From an uncultured Eubacteriales bacterium (GTDB taxonomy: Bacteria > Bacillota > Clostridia > Oscillospirales > CAG-272): a stretch of 37,629 nucleotides of DNA. Positions 1-8,140 of this stretch are shown one piece after another (the first letter of the stretch is position 1; the number at the start of each line of letters is the position of its first letter). Where the stretch lies: positions 1 through 37,629 of the forward strand of contig CAKTAA010000015.1 in the NCBI GenBank assembly GCA_934526185.1. The letters are read 5' to 3'. A program made the position numbers and the translations under genes. The notes beneath the pieces are model-generated. The model was not told the DNA's origin, searched no databases, and saw only the letters and a list, made by a program, of their open reading frames with translations.

Positions 1-76
1 TCCTCCTTAGCTCAGTCGGTAGAGCATGCGGCTGTTAACCGCAGGGTCGTTGGTTCGAGCCCAACAGGGGGAGCCA
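1..76 (+). tRNA. tRNA-Asn (GTT)
   Basis: A complete cloverleaf is visible. The 7-bp acceptor stem pairs 1-7 with 66-72, the anticodon stem pairs 27-31 with 39-43, the anticodon GTT is at 34-36 and the T-loop reads GGTTCGAGCC. The discriminator is G73 and the CCA end is encoded at 74-76. The gene starts at the first base of the window, so its promoter is not visible. A strong terminator follows at once. Confidence 0.97.
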
Positions 77-80
77 AAAA

Positions 81-113
81 ATACCAAAAGCAAACGCTTT
101 TGGTATTTTTTTT
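81..113 (+). terminator. Rho-independent terminator of tRNA-Asn
   Basis: An 11-bp perfect inverted repeat (81-91 with 96-106) has a 4-nt loop and is followed by seven Ts. It lies five bases after the tRNA CCA end and ends that transcript. Confidence 0.93.
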
Positions 114-139
114 CATTGTGAAAGCAAATGGTGTATCAT

Positions 140-228
140 CAACAACGGCAATGCCGTTGTTGTATCTCATCGCCCGTAGGGCGCAAAAATAAGTTTTCGT
201 AATGATGATATACAACGGAAAGCCGTTG
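140..228. repeat. Cluster of three small palindromes
   Basis: Three inverted repeats lie in 90 bp. They are CAACAACGGCA / TGCCGTTGTTG (140-162), CGCCC / GGGCG (171-183) and CAACGG / CCGTTG (213-228). The first and third share the CAACGG core. The arrangement resembles a short palindromic intergenic element. No second copy was found in this window. Confidence 0.5.
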
Positions 229-245
229 ATTTGTTTCGCAAATCC

Positions 246-275
246 TTGCACCACTCGTAGCCGATATGGTATAAT
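246..275 (+). promoter_or_regulatory. Sigma-A promoter of the 298-684 gene
   Basis: The -35 box TTGCAC (246-251) and -10 box TATAAT (270-275) are 18 bp apart. They sit 22 bp before the start codon, so the leader is short and carries the ribosome binding site. Confidence 0.75.
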
Positions 276-297
276 AGATTGTACGCAGGAGAACGTT

Positions 298-684
298 ATG
301 AAAATTCTCAAGATTGATTACGATTACTATTATTATCCTAAAGATTATCCAAATATGGAAAGTTTTATTAAATATGCGAATGAGCATTACAATACGTTTA
401 TTGAGTTAACACAGTTTGAAACAGAAAACTGCGTTTTTCCTTATTTTATCAGCGAGGAAGTAAAACATGTTTTTATCAATATTGCATCTATAGAAAAGAT
501 AAGCGAGGCTGAAGCAAGCATTCTTTGTCGTTTGGATTATGATGCGCGGTTAGAACAAGCGGTAAAAAAGAAATGTATTGATTGTGTTCACTATGAAGAA
601 GATTCAGAAGGTGATAATTTTAGAGGACATCGTGAAAAAATATCTCTTGACGGAGAATGTTGGGGATATGAAAAGAAAAGCTAA
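298..684 (+). CDS. Hypothetical protein, 128 aa
   Basis: I do not recognise the family. The ATG at 298 follows AGGAG with good spacing and lies just downstream of a consensus-like promoter, so it is probably a real single gene. The product is acidic and rich in Tyr, Glu and aromatic residues. It starts with a run of tyrosines (DYDYYYYPKDY) and has a possible metal site near its end (CIDCVHYEED, then a Cys in GECWGYEKKS). No signal peptide or membrane segment is seen, so it is probably cytosolic. The C-terminal pattern resembles short zinc-ribbon remnants, but this is only suggestive. The codon use is more AT-rich than the genes further right, which may mean recent acquisition next to the tRNA. 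Confidence 0.7.
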   Translation: MKILKIDYDYYYYPKDYPNMESFIKYANEHYNTFIELTQFETENCVFPYFISEEVKHVFINIASIEKISEAEASILCRLDYDARLEQAVKKKCIDCVHYEEDSEGDNFRGHREKISLDGECWGYEKKS

Positions 685-1344
685 AGCAAACCTCGGTTCC
701 TCCAGTTTTTTAACAAAGCAGGCAGAAAGACACCTCTTTTGTTCTACTGCGGCAAGAGGATTTTTATACTCCTGGCCCTATGCGTGCTGTGGTGTACGGC
801 CTCGGCTGCATAGTTCACAATACATAAACGCGGTCGCGGATGGAAATGGCGCTGTGTTCTGATTTTGTCTAAAGGAAAGCCCGGCAATTCAAAAGCTTTT
901 GAGAAGCGTATTCACTAAGAAAGTACGGTTGATGCTGTGGTTATTGGTTTGCAGAAAAGAAGTCAATTTCGACACATTTTACGACAAAGAGATAATGGTA
1001 GAAGTGCGGTACCTAATTAAGCATAAATTCTGCGAATTTTGCTCTCTGCCTTGCCGAATAGGATGCATTGCGCTCCGAAGGTTTTGGAGGCAGAATTCTT
1101 GATGGTATCATTGCAGAGTCGGAGGAGAGACCGTTGCTCCGAATGTACAAGTCGACGGTGAAAAAGCAATAAGTACACTGCTTGGAGCCGTTTTACCCAT
1201 TTTTGAGCGGTACGTAAAGCGATGCCGTGCAGCCGCTGCTACTATTGCTGAGAAGCTGTGCTGTATTGATTTCGGCAATAGCAGGATAAAGTTTAGCGAA
1301 AGGTAACAGCCTTGAATTGTCAGGCGATAGGAAAGGAAAATATA
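685..1344. other. Gene-poor stretch, probably decayed coding DNA
   Basis: No convincing gene is visible in 660 bp. Short open stretches lack ribosome binding sites and change frame. One (about 1110-1306, plus strand) reads as plausible protein, with DGEKAISTLLGAVLPIFERY near its middle, and ends at TAA 1304-1306. It has no start codon and no family that I recognise. The stretch is best taken as remnants of lost genes. Confidence 0.45.
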
Positions 1345-1761
1345 ATGGGCATTACATACAAAACGATGAAAGACCTGCCGTGCGATCAGCTATGCAAATT
1401 ATTCACTGCCGTAGGTTGGTCCGATGAAAGCAAAAAAGCAACGGCCGAGATGATCGATAATTTCAATAAGCCATTTATCAACTCTGACATTGTGGTTTCC
1501 GCATGGGACGGGGAAAAGCTTGTAGGATGCGTGAGAGCATTAAGCGATACGATGTTCCGTTCGGTACTGTATGATTTAGCGGTTTTGCCGGAATATCAAA
1601 AACAGGGGATAGGTTCTGCGCTGGTAAAAAGCTGTGTTGACTTTTACCCGAATTCCGAGTGGTCACTGGAAACGACACCTGAAAGGGTGAGCTTTTATGA
1701 GCACATCGGTTTTGAAATCAACAGCAATCCTTTTCTGAAGATATCTTGTAAATATTTTTAA
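1345..1761 (+). CDS. GNAT family N-acetyltransferase, 138 aa
   Basis: This is a single-domain Gcn5-related acetyltransferase that would move an acetyl group from acetyl-CoA to an amine; the substrate is unknown. Motif A is clear: YDLAVLPEYQKQGIGSALV gives the beta-4 strand and the Q-x-x-G-I-G pyrophosphate loop. The C-terminal SFYEHIGFE is the usual beta-5/alpha-4 Tyr region. The length is normal for the family. The ATG at 1345 is chosen because AGGAAA lies 5-10 bases upstream; an in-frame TTG at 1312 has no such site. It is followed by another small acetyltransferase-like gene, but 178 bp of apparently non-coding DNA separates them. Confidence 0.9.
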   Translation: MGITYKTMKDLPCDQLCKLFTAVGWSDESKKATAEMIDNFNKPFINSDIVVSAWDGEKLVGCVRALSDTMFRSVLYDLAVLPEYQKQGIGSALVKSCVDFYPNSEWSLETTPERVSFYEHIGFEINSNPFLKISCKYF

Positions 1762-1938
1762 AAGAGAGCTGCATAAAAATGAAATGCTTTTGGGTACAGC
1801 GGTCCTGTGGAAAAAGTACAGAAAATTTTAAGACCGTTTCCGGCGCGTGAATTTGGAAAAAGCGCAGCCACTTATTTTTTAGTAAACAGGCAGCCGGGGA
1901 GAAGCGGAAAAACATCAAAGAAAGGCATGGTTATCAAA

Positions 1939-2214
1939 ATGGAATTCATACATGAGGAAAACCGGATAGCGGTGTATTCTGCCGAGAATACCGTTATTGC
2001 AGAGGTCACTTTTCCGGCCGCAGCGGATGGCACGGTCGATGTAAATCATACCTTTGTCGATTCTTCTCTTCGGGGAAAAGGCGTTGCCGGAACGTTGATG
2101 GAGGAGCTTGTGGCCGAGCTTCGCCGGACTGGAAAAAAGGCAAAGCTGTCGTGTTCCTATGCGATCGGCTGGTTTGAGAAGCATCCCGAATGCGGCGATG
2201 TGCTGAACGGGTAA
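1939..2214 (+). CDS. Small GNAT-like N-acetyltransferase (YjdJ/NATD1-type), 91 aa
   Basis: This is a minimal acetyltransferase fold of the YjdJ/NATD1 type. The pattern ENRIAVYSAENTVIAEVTF, then HTFVDSSLRGKGVAGTLM (the acetyl-CoA loop R-G-K-G-V-A-G), then SCSYAIGWFEKHPE is the full set of family landmarks, and the length of about 90 residues is typical. Substrates for this family are mostly unknown. The start is uncertain. GAAAGG at 1920-1925 is too close to an in-frame ATG at 1927 and slightly far from the ATG at 1939; I chose 1939 because family members begin at this point. The reading frame stays open upstream to 1807 but does not look coding there. Confidence 0.85.
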   Translation: MEFIHEENRIAVYSAENTVIAEVTFPAAADGTVDVNHTFVDSSLRGKGVAGTLMEELVAELRRTGKKAKLSCSYAIGWFEKHPECGDVLNG

Positions 2215-2510
2215 AAAAATGGACAAATAATTTTCGACGGCAGTATCCATTGGCGCGCCGGCCGGAACGGTGTTGCAAGGCAGGAAATCAGAATTGACCG
2301 ATAAAAACCTGAGCCGGACAAAGCCGCAAAAACGGAACCGCGGCTGCATAGCTTTTGGGTGCCTTATGCGGCTTGTGCTTGGAGGTCTATTCATTTTTTA
2401 GTACAAAAGCCTTAAGCGTCTGAACGTTAGTGTGAAATACGCGCCGATTTCTAAGATTTTCTCGTTTGCCGAGCGGATTCGCTATATGCCGTGTACAGCA
2501 TATGGAAATA

Positions 2511-2544
2511 AAAAAACGCGCATGATATTTCATGCGCGTTTTTT
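2511..2544 (-). terminator. Terminator of tRNA-His (bidirectional shape)
   Basis: Fifteen-base perfect arms (2511-2525 and 2530-2544) surround a TATT loop. A-runs on one side and T-runs on the other let it work in both directions. It lies just downstream of tRNA-His on the minus strand. Confidence 0.9.
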
Positions 2545-2567
2545 CTTTGCGGCATCCCGCCGCCGGA

Positions 2568-2645
2568 TGGGGTGAGTAATCGGGTTCGAACCGACGGCCT
2601 TCAGGGCCACAACCTGACGCTCTAACCAACTGAGCTATACCCACC
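2568..2645 (-). tRNA. tRNA-His (GTG)
   Basis: Read on the minus strand, the acceptor stem GTGGGTA pairs with TACTCAC, and the anticodon loop holds GTG between TCAGG and CCTGA. The T-loop is GGTTCGAACCC. A G at position -1 (2645) faces the C73 discriminator, the identity mark of tRNA-His. CCA is encoded at 2570-2568. Confidence 0.97.
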
Positions 2646-2744
2646 ATACCTCTCTTCTGCGGATTTCTGTAATCCAAAGCAGAATAGACAAAAATTTTAG
2701 AAAGCTCCCTCTCATTTACACATCCACATATGCTGGTGCCATAT

Positions 2745-2773
2745 ATTATAACACAATTGCTGAAAAAAAACAA
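2745..2773 (-). promoter_or_regulatory. Promoter of tRNA-His
   Basis: On the minus strand TTGTTT (2773-2768) and TATAAT (2750-2745) are 16 bp apart. About 100 bases of leader separate the predicted start from the tRNA. Confidence 0.65.
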
Positions 2774-2990
2774 GCCCTTATTGAAGAAAAATTGTTTTTT
2801 ACGCATGTTTTTTTGAAATCTTTGCTGACGCTGTATTTTTATCAGCGCGATCAGACAAAAACAGCCGGAAAGCGGGCAGGAGGTACAGAAAAACATTGCT
2901 GCGGAAAATCAAGCCGATTCTTTTTCAAAAAAGGCTATACTCTTTTATTGAATATTTTTGTAACTCTATACAAAATCACTAAAAAAATAC

Positions 2991-3020
2991 TTGACAAATG
3001 CGGGGTATGCGGGGTATTAT
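2991..3020 (+). promoter_or_regulatory. Promoter of the DUF4838 gene with tandem 9-bp repeat
   Basis: The -35 box TTGACA (2991-2996) and -10 box TATTAT (3015-3020) are 18 bp apart. The spacer contains two exact adjacent copies of GCGGGGTAT (3000-3008 and 3009-3017), which could be an operator or a slippage product. Confidence 0.75.
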
Positions 3021-3071
3021 AATTATAATACTATATATACTTATAAACTATAAAAGAAAGTGAGGACAAAA

Positions 3072-4949
3072 ATGAAAAAAACGCTATCGATATTCCTTTG
3101 CCTTCTCATGTGTTTGCCGCTGACAGCAGGCTGCGCGTACAGCAATCCGGAGAACATTTTAGCTCCAAGCGCAGAAGCCCTAGCGGAACCGTCGGACAGC
3201 TATAAACTGAAGAGCATCAAAATAGCAGGCAATGATTTGTCGGAATATGTTATCGTCCAGTCCGATGTCGAATCGGAATGTCTGAACTTTGCCGCAGAAG
3301 AGTTTGCCGCATACATAGAGAAATCCTGCGGTGTTAAGCTCGAAATTGCGGCTTCATCCGACAGCAGCAAGGTAATAGAGCTCGGCGTAGATGACACGCT
3401 TGAGGACTGCGAAACGCTTTCCATACGAGTTACCGGCAGCAAGCTGACGATCACCGGCGGAAGTGAGCGAGGCTGCCTTTACGGTGTGTATGAATTTCTG
3501 GAAAGCTATGTTGGCTGGCTCTTTCTGACATCGGAATGCGAGGAGCTCGTAACGGAAACCGATGCTGTGGAAATTCCGGAGGGTTTAAAGGATGTGCAGA
3601 CTCCCGGTATATTGAATAGGGAATTCTATACGTCATATTACGGCTCTGACCGCGTCACCATGACCGATAAACGGAAAATAAGCTATGCAGCCAGTGAAAA
3701 TTCCGGTTATCTCAACCGCGGGGCCTATATAAAATACGGCGGTAGTGCGCATACGCTGGAAGCGCTGGCGGAGGTACAGGCGGGGACAAGGGCTATGTGC
3801 CTGTCGGATGAGAACTTGATTCAGACAGTCGTCGCCAATGCGCTGAAGGCGGCAGCCGAAAATACGAATCCCGCAGCCACTTACCTGAGCGTAACGCAGA
3901 ACGACAGCATGGAAGTCTGTTCCTGCGCAAACTGCAGCAGAATTAATGAGGAAGAAGAGGCGGGCAGCGGAACGCTGGTGCGTTTGGTAAACCGGGTTGC
4001 GGAAGCACTGAAGAAAGATTATCCGGAGCTTTATGTGCATACGTTCGCCTATCTGAGTACAACGGTGCCACCGAAGGTGACGAGGTTTACCGGCAACGTT
4101 GCTGTGGAGTATACCACGATGTATTGCTGTTATCAGCATTCGCTGACGGATGAGGCCTGTTGTGAAAAGGGAGGCTGGAACTATTATTATTTTAATAATC
4201 AGGAGAAAGCGCAGCATATAAAAGACTGGGCCAAGCTCGGCGCAAAAATTATGATTTACCAGTACATGGAGAATTTTGATGCTTTTATACCCATGTTTCC
4301 TGTCGGTGATACACTCCGTGAAAATTTCCGCTTCTTTGCGGAAAATGATGTGATGAATTACTTATATGTTGCCTGCAACAGTACAAACGCCGTGACAATG
4401 CAGCGGCTTAATGCATATCTCTGTACTGAGCTTGCGTGGAATCCTTACATGACAGAGGAGGAATACGACGAGTGTATAGACAAATTCATGAAGGCATATT
4501 ACGGAGACGCGTGGGAAGAAATGCGTGAGTATTACGACTTCATGATAGATACGGCCAACAATGTCGGTTACTGCTTTGCGATAAGCAACTATACGGGATA
4601 CCGTATGTTCCGAAAGCTGGATATCGTGTTGAATGAGGAGGAGATAAAGGCTCTGTTTGCCAGTGCAAAGGCGGCGGTCGGGGAGGATGCTGTCAGGCTC
4701 GACCGGGTGGCAATGACTGAGCTGCAGTACAATTATGTGTTGCTGAGCAGCCGGTATTCTGCTGACTATATCTATGGCAGTGAGACGATAAAGGCGGAAT
4801 ATCAGAAGAAAACCAAGGAAATGTACGATGCTGTTCAGGCCATGGGATGGAGCGAGTCATTAGCCGGTTATACATATGATCCGGATGAGCCGCCGCTGCA
4901 TTTGTATAAAGACTATCAGATTAAGGGCAATGAGCTTTTAATATATTAG
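3072..4949 (+). CDS. DUF4838 domain lipoprotein, 625 aa
   Basis: This is a surface lipoprotein of the DUF4838 group, large proteins found with glycan-degrading genes and related in layout to glycoside hydrolases with a GH20-type N-terminal fold. The signal peptide ends in LTAGC with Cys21 as the lipid-bearing residue. The N-terminal third (YVIVQSDVESECLNFAAEEF and later GSERGCLYGVYEFLE) is the typical alpha/beta domain in front of such hydrolases. The middle carries YLSVTQNDS and CSCANCSRINEEE, the DUF4838 signature. Enzyme activity is not proven for the family. The start at ATG 3072 follows AGTGAGG; a GTG at 3060 is inside that site. It is monocistronic behind its own promoter. The next 520 bp hold only remnants, so a partner gene may have been lost. 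Confidence 0.88.
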   Translation: MKKTLSIFLCLLMCLPLTAGCAYSNPENILAPSAEALAEPSDSYKLKSIKIAGNDLSEYVIVQSDVESECLNFAAEEFAAYIEKSCGVKLEIAASSDSSKVIELGVDDTLEDCETLSIRVTGSKLTITGGSERGCLYGVYEFLESYVGWLFLTSECEELVTETDAVEIPEGLKDVQTPGILNREFYTSYYGSDRVTMTDKRKISYAASENSGYLNRGAYIKYGGSAHTLEALAEVQAGTRAMCLSDENLIQTVVANALKAAAENTNPAATYLSVTQNDSMEVCSCANCSRINEEEEAGSGTLVRLVNRVAEALKKDYPELYVHTFAYLSTTVPPKVTRFTGNVAVEYTTMYCCYQHSLTDEACCEKGGWNYYYFNNQEKAQHIKDWAKLGAKIMIYQYMENFDAFIPMFPVGDTLRENFRFFAENDVMNYLYVACNSTNAVTMQRLNAYLCTELAWNPYMTEEEYDECIDKFMKAYYGDAWEEMREYYDFMIDTANNVGYCFAISNYTGYRMFRKLDIVLNEEEIKALFASAKAAVGEDAVRLDRVAMTELQYNYVLLSSRYSADYIYGSETIKAEYQKKTKEMYDAVQAMGWSESLAGYTYDPDEPPLHLYKDYQIKGNELLIY

Positions 4950-5473
4950 ACGTGAAATAAACTGCGGAAAAAACAAAAGCTGATCGGCACTGTATCCGAA
5001 GTAAAATACGGCGGACGGTTATACGCCTTGTCAATAGGATTGCCGGAGCTGTTTATGAGGCGGGTTACGGTGTTCGAATCGGTACATAGCCTGCCTGTAT
5101 GCTGTGCAGCCGCCGTCTCAGGGGGCCGAGAAAATGTTATTGTCAGTCTCTGTTCCGACGGCGAGTGCAGTCTGCATGCGATAAACGCTCCGAAATGCGG
5201 CAAGGGCTCCGTAATTTATGGCTATTACGGCCCCGGCTGGGTGGAAATCAGGGAATATTTCGGCTTTGCTATGGCGAACAGCGATAAGCACAATATGTGT
5301 TTTGATTGCTTCGCTTTTTCAATGAGACTTTTCCGGCCGATGGATTACCACTGCACGAGGCGCAGCTTGACCGCACCGAGGCGGCAGTTTTGCAGCCATA
5401 AATGCTTGCGTATCATCAGTCTCTGGTTTGCTGCTGCGGTGACTCGGATAATTTCTGACTGCATAAAGAATTC
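4950..5473 (+). pseudogene. Probable remnant of an unrecognised coding region
   Basis: A reading frame from about 4982 to 5489 on the plus strand has no proper start and no ribosome binding site. Its first two thirds read like protein (LIGTVSEVKYGGRLYALSIG, then YGYYGPGWVEIREYFGFA). The last third is unusually rich in Arg, Cys and Ser, as out-of-frame translation would be, so a frameshift is likely. I cannot name the family. Confidence 0.3.
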
Positions 5474-5500
5474 AGCGCCTGCCGTCTGACGGCAGGCGCT
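5474..5500 (-). terminator. Hairpin after the epimerase gene
   Basis: An 11-bp GC-rich stem (AGCGCCTGCCG / CGGCAGGCGCT) lies 15 bp past the epimerase stop codon. The minus-strand T-tract is weak (GAATTCTTT), so it is a probable rather than ideal terminator. Confidence 0.6.
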
Positions 5501-5514
5501 TGCATTGCTGTACG

Positions 5515-6642
5515 TTACATCAGCTCGGAGGCAAAGCTGCGGATGGCCTCCAGTATTTTTTCGGAAGCTCTGCCATCGCCGTACGGATTGACAGCGCTGG
5601 CCATTTGCCTGTATGCCGTAAAATCCGTCAGCAGCTTTTCCGCTTCATCCAGTACAGATCTCTCGTCCGTACCGATAACACGCACGGTACCTGCCTCGGC
5701 CGCTTCCGGACGCTCTGTTTCCGTGCGGAGGACGAGTACAGGGATGCCGAGTGCAGGCGCCTCCTCCTGCAGGCCGCCGCTGTCTGTCATGACGAAATAG
5801 GAGGCGGCAAGCAGATTGTGCATATCCTCAAGATCCAGAGGATCTGTCAAATGGATACGGTCGCACCCCTCTAAAAGCGGAAATACAATATTTCTGACGG
5901 TCGGGCTCAGATGCACCGGATAAATCACGCGGATATCGCTGTGCCGCTCTGTCAGGCGGCGCACAGCACGGCAGATGTTTGCAATGCCGCCTGCCTGATT
6001 TTCCCGCCTGTGCGCGGTTAGCACAATAATTTTTTCCTTTGCCGGCAGAAGCTGATTCAGCATAGGGCTGCGGAAGGTATAGTTTTCCTGAATGGTATAG
6101 CGGAATGCGTCAAGCCCCGTGTTGCCGGTTATGAAAATCGGCGCGGTCACGCCCTCGCGCAGAAGGTTCCGGCGGTTGCTTTCAGTCGGTGAAAAGTGAT
6201 AGGAGGCAAGCCGGCCGGTCAGGTTCCGGTTCATTTCCTCGGGGAACGGGGAATATCTGTCATAGGTACGCAGTCCCGCCTCCACATGGGCGACCGGAAT
6301 TTTCTGGTAAAATGCGGCAAGTGCGCCGGCAAAGCTGGTGGTCGTATCTCCGTGAACGAGGACGAGGTCCGGGCGGACGGATGCAAATACCTGTTCAAGT
6401 CCTTCAAGCACAGCACAGGTGATACCGGTAAGCGTCTGCCCCTTTTTCATGATATTCAGGTCAAAATCGGGACGGACGCGAAATGTTTCGAGAACGCTGT
6501 CCAGCATGTCACGGTGCTGAGCGGTGACGCAGACCAAACTTTCCATATCGGGGGCGTCTGAGAGTACGCGCACCAGGGGACACATTTTGCTCGCCTCCGG
6601 ACGGGTGCCGAAAACACTCATCACCTTAATCTTCTTTTGCAT
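5515..6642 (-). CDS. wecB: UDP-N-acetylglucosamine 2-epimerase (non-hydrolysing), 375 aa
   Basis: This enzyme interconverts UDP-GlcNAc and UDP-ManNAc in the cytosol and supplies ManNAc for teichoic acid linkage units, capsule or other surface glycans. The family landmarks are in order: GTRPEASKM at the N-terminus, VHGDTTTS, HVEAGLRT, PEEMNR, ITGNTGLDA, LTAHRREN, then TDSGGLQEEAP in the nucleotide-binding C-terminal lobe. It has full length for the GT-B fold family. The start ATG is followed by QKKIKVMSVFGTRPE; AAAGG lies 14 bases upstream, which is long. It has its own promoter and stands alone, not in a capsule or wall-polymer cluster. One small oddity is GTRPEASKM where most members read GTRPEAIKM. 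Also known as mnaA. Confidence 0.96.
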   Translation of the reverse strand: MQKKIKVMSVFGTRPEASKMCPLVRVLSDAPDMESLVCVTAQHRDMLDSVLETFRVRPDFDLNIMKKGQTLTGITCAVLEGLEQVFASVRPDLVLVHGDTTTSFAGALAAFYQKIPVAHVEAGLRTYDRYSPFPEEMNRNLTGRLASYHFSPTESNRRNLLREGVTAPIFITGNTGLDAFRYTIQENYTFRSPMLNQLLPAKEKIIVLTAHRRENQAGGIANICRAVRRLTERHSDIRVIYPVHLSPTVRNIVFPLLEGCDRIHLTDPLDLEDMHNLLAASYFVMTDSGGLQEEAPALGIPVLVLRTETERPEAAEAGTVRVIGTDERSVLDEAEKLLTDFTAYRQMASAVNPYGDGRASEKILEAIRSFASELM

Positions 6643-6789
6643 AGCGCATGACCAAACCTTTCTATGTAGTAACGATTAACAGATGTTCTGTAAAAGGCTG
6701 CTATTGCCGTTCCGAAAGCAGCCGAATTTTATATTTATCCGCATGGTTGAATCCTCTGCAGCGTCTCGGGCACACTGTGCTCTTCTGAT

Positions 6790-6818
6790 ATTGTAACAAA
6801 AGCGGCGGAAAAAGTCAA
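6790..6818 (-). promoter_or_regulatory. Promoter of the epimerase gene
   Basis: On the minus strand TTGACT (6818-6813) and TACAAT (6795-6790) are 17 bp apart, about 150 bp upstream of the start codon. From here to 7014 I see no gene. Confidence 0.75.
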
Positions 6819-7014
6819 GCAGAGCTATGGATTCCGCCTGTTACTTCAGAGGGAGAGAATTTTATGATAGTGATAATCTGTGTACAGGCGATTTCCAAAT
6901 GGAAGCGGGAGATATTCTTTATCAAAGGCTTTAATCCTTATAAAGGTTTCAAAATTATAGATTTTATGCCAAAAAATGAATATGGTAAAAAATGATTTAT
7001 TTTATAAAATTATA

Positions 7015-7043
7015 TTTACATATCTTATGATATGTGGTAATAT
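7015..7043 (+). promoter_or_regulatory. Promoter with palindrome in its spacer
   Basis: TTTACA (7015-7020) and TAATAT (7038-7043) are 17 bp apart. A perfect inverted repeat ACATATC-TTAT-GATATGT (7018-7035) fills the spacer, a classic repressor position. The next gene starts 200 bp downstream. A second TATAAT (7216-7221) lies nearer that gene but has no clear -35 box. Confidence 0.55.
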
Positions 7044-7245
7044 GTGTATAAATAGTTCCGTTTTCGGACGGAAAACTATTCATATCGCTGAATATTCCTG
7101 CAAAAATGACAGCGGTGTGAAATTTTGGCGAACCTGTCCGACAGGTAATTCCGGAATTGGCCGGTATATGCAATAATCGGCAAACCGTCGGAATACAGGT
7201 TCGTCATATGAAAGCTATAATATTTTTAGAAAGGGAGGAATGAGC

Positions 7246-7797
7246 ATGACTATCATAAAGCCAATTCAGAACGGAAAAGTTATTGTCCGCGATTTCGTCT
7301 CCGAGGACTTTAGGGATCTTGCAGAGATTGCGCGTGCAAACGCGGTTTCTGATTTTGCCTATTGCGACGTGCAGTGGCCGACAGATGACGATTCCGTGCG
7401 GGGGATGGCGGAATACATGGCAACTGACAATGCCATGTCTGCAATTTATTCTAAGAAAGAGGGCAGAGTTGTCTGCTTTGTCAGCTTTAACAGTGTCAGT
7501 GAGGACAATTATCTCGATGTCGGACATGTCATGAATTTCGCCTATGCAGGACGGGATTATGAATACGAGGGCCTGAAGCTGATTTTCAACGCCGCTTTTA
7601 ACGAGCTGGATATCGCAGGCATACGGGCATATTGGGCTTTCGATGATAAGGTAAAGCTTGAGCCTCTGCTGAAGCTGGGCATGAAGGTGGTAAACAAACA
7701 TCAGAGCAACTACTTTGGCGGTAAAGAGGGCACCTTCACGGGATGCGAGCTGAAGGTATCGAGGAAGGAATATGCTGTCCTGGGAAACGGTTTATGA
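7246..7797 (+). CDS. GNAT family N-acetyltransferase (RimJ/RimL-like), 183 aa
   Basis: The product has the usual length and layout of an acetyl-CoA-dependent N-acetyltransferase. It opens VIVRDFVSEDFRDLAEIARA, the beta-1/alpha-1 start of RimJ/RimL-type enzymes. A central strand follows (YLDVGHVMNFAYAGRDYEYE), then GLKLIFNAAFNELDIAGIRAY and LEPLLKLGMKVV, the last matching the conserved 'x-x-LGF' end of the fold. The acetyl-CoA loop is degenerate (GRDYEYEG in place of R-x-x-G-x-G), so activity or CoA binding may differ. The start at 7246 is preferred over an ATG at 7240 because GGGAGG (7233-7238) is 7 bases away. A GC-rich repeat begins 2 bp after the stop codon. Confidence 0.82.
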   Translation: MTIIKPIQNGKVIVRDFVSEDFRDLAEIARANAVSDFAYCDVQWPTDDDSVRGMAEYMATDNAMSAIYSKKEGRVVCFVSFNSVSEDNYLDVGHVMNFAYAGRDYEYEGLKLIFNAAFNELDIAGIRAYWAFDDKVKLEPLLKLGMKVVNKHQSNYFGGKEGTFTGCELKVSRKEYAVLGNGL

Positions 7798-7799
7798 TG

Positions 7800-7935
7800 A
7801 ATAACTTAGGCAGGATGTCCCCTGCCGCCTCGTCGGAAGGTTTGCCTCCCTCGGCGGCGTGTTCCATTCCTCCGTTCAGTGGGTAGTCAATCCGTCCTGC
7901 CGCACCTCCATGGCGGGGCGTGCCCCTTATTGAAA
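7800..7935 (+). repeat. Dispersed GC-rich intergenic repeat, copy A
   Basis: This starts ATAACTTAGGCAGGATGTCC and runs through GGCGGCGTGTTCC to CCCTTATTGAA. Copies occur at 18538-18642 (most similar), 19895-19959 and 20941-21012, and inverted at 24593-24690. Shared blocks include ACTTAGGCA, CTGCCGCCT, GGCGGC.GGTTCC and the CCCTTATTGAA end. It holds complementary CTGCCGCC / GGCGGC blocks that can fold. From its end to 8126 I see no gene. Confidence 0.75.
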
Positions 7936-8140
7936 TTTTAGAAGCATTCTATGCTGATGCAAATTGTTTCACCTTGCCAACTCAAGTTGCTGCGTACCTT
8001 CAGCATTTTACTTCAGCGAGCAAAGAGCTGGAATTGTCAGCTTGATTCCATTTTGTTCAAGTGTTTTGCTGCTATAAAACTGTCATGGGCGGAAACGCCA
8101 CATGCATTCGGAAAACTATCCGCATAGGGGAGGTTCTAAT

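Noticed and set aside
1..1310. Integrative element at tRNA-Asn
   Set aside because: No integrase gene is present and no direct repeat of the tRNA 3' end was found.
6976..7176. 66-codon frame on the plus strand
   Set aside because: It spans the promoter with the palindrome, has no RBS and the product looks random.
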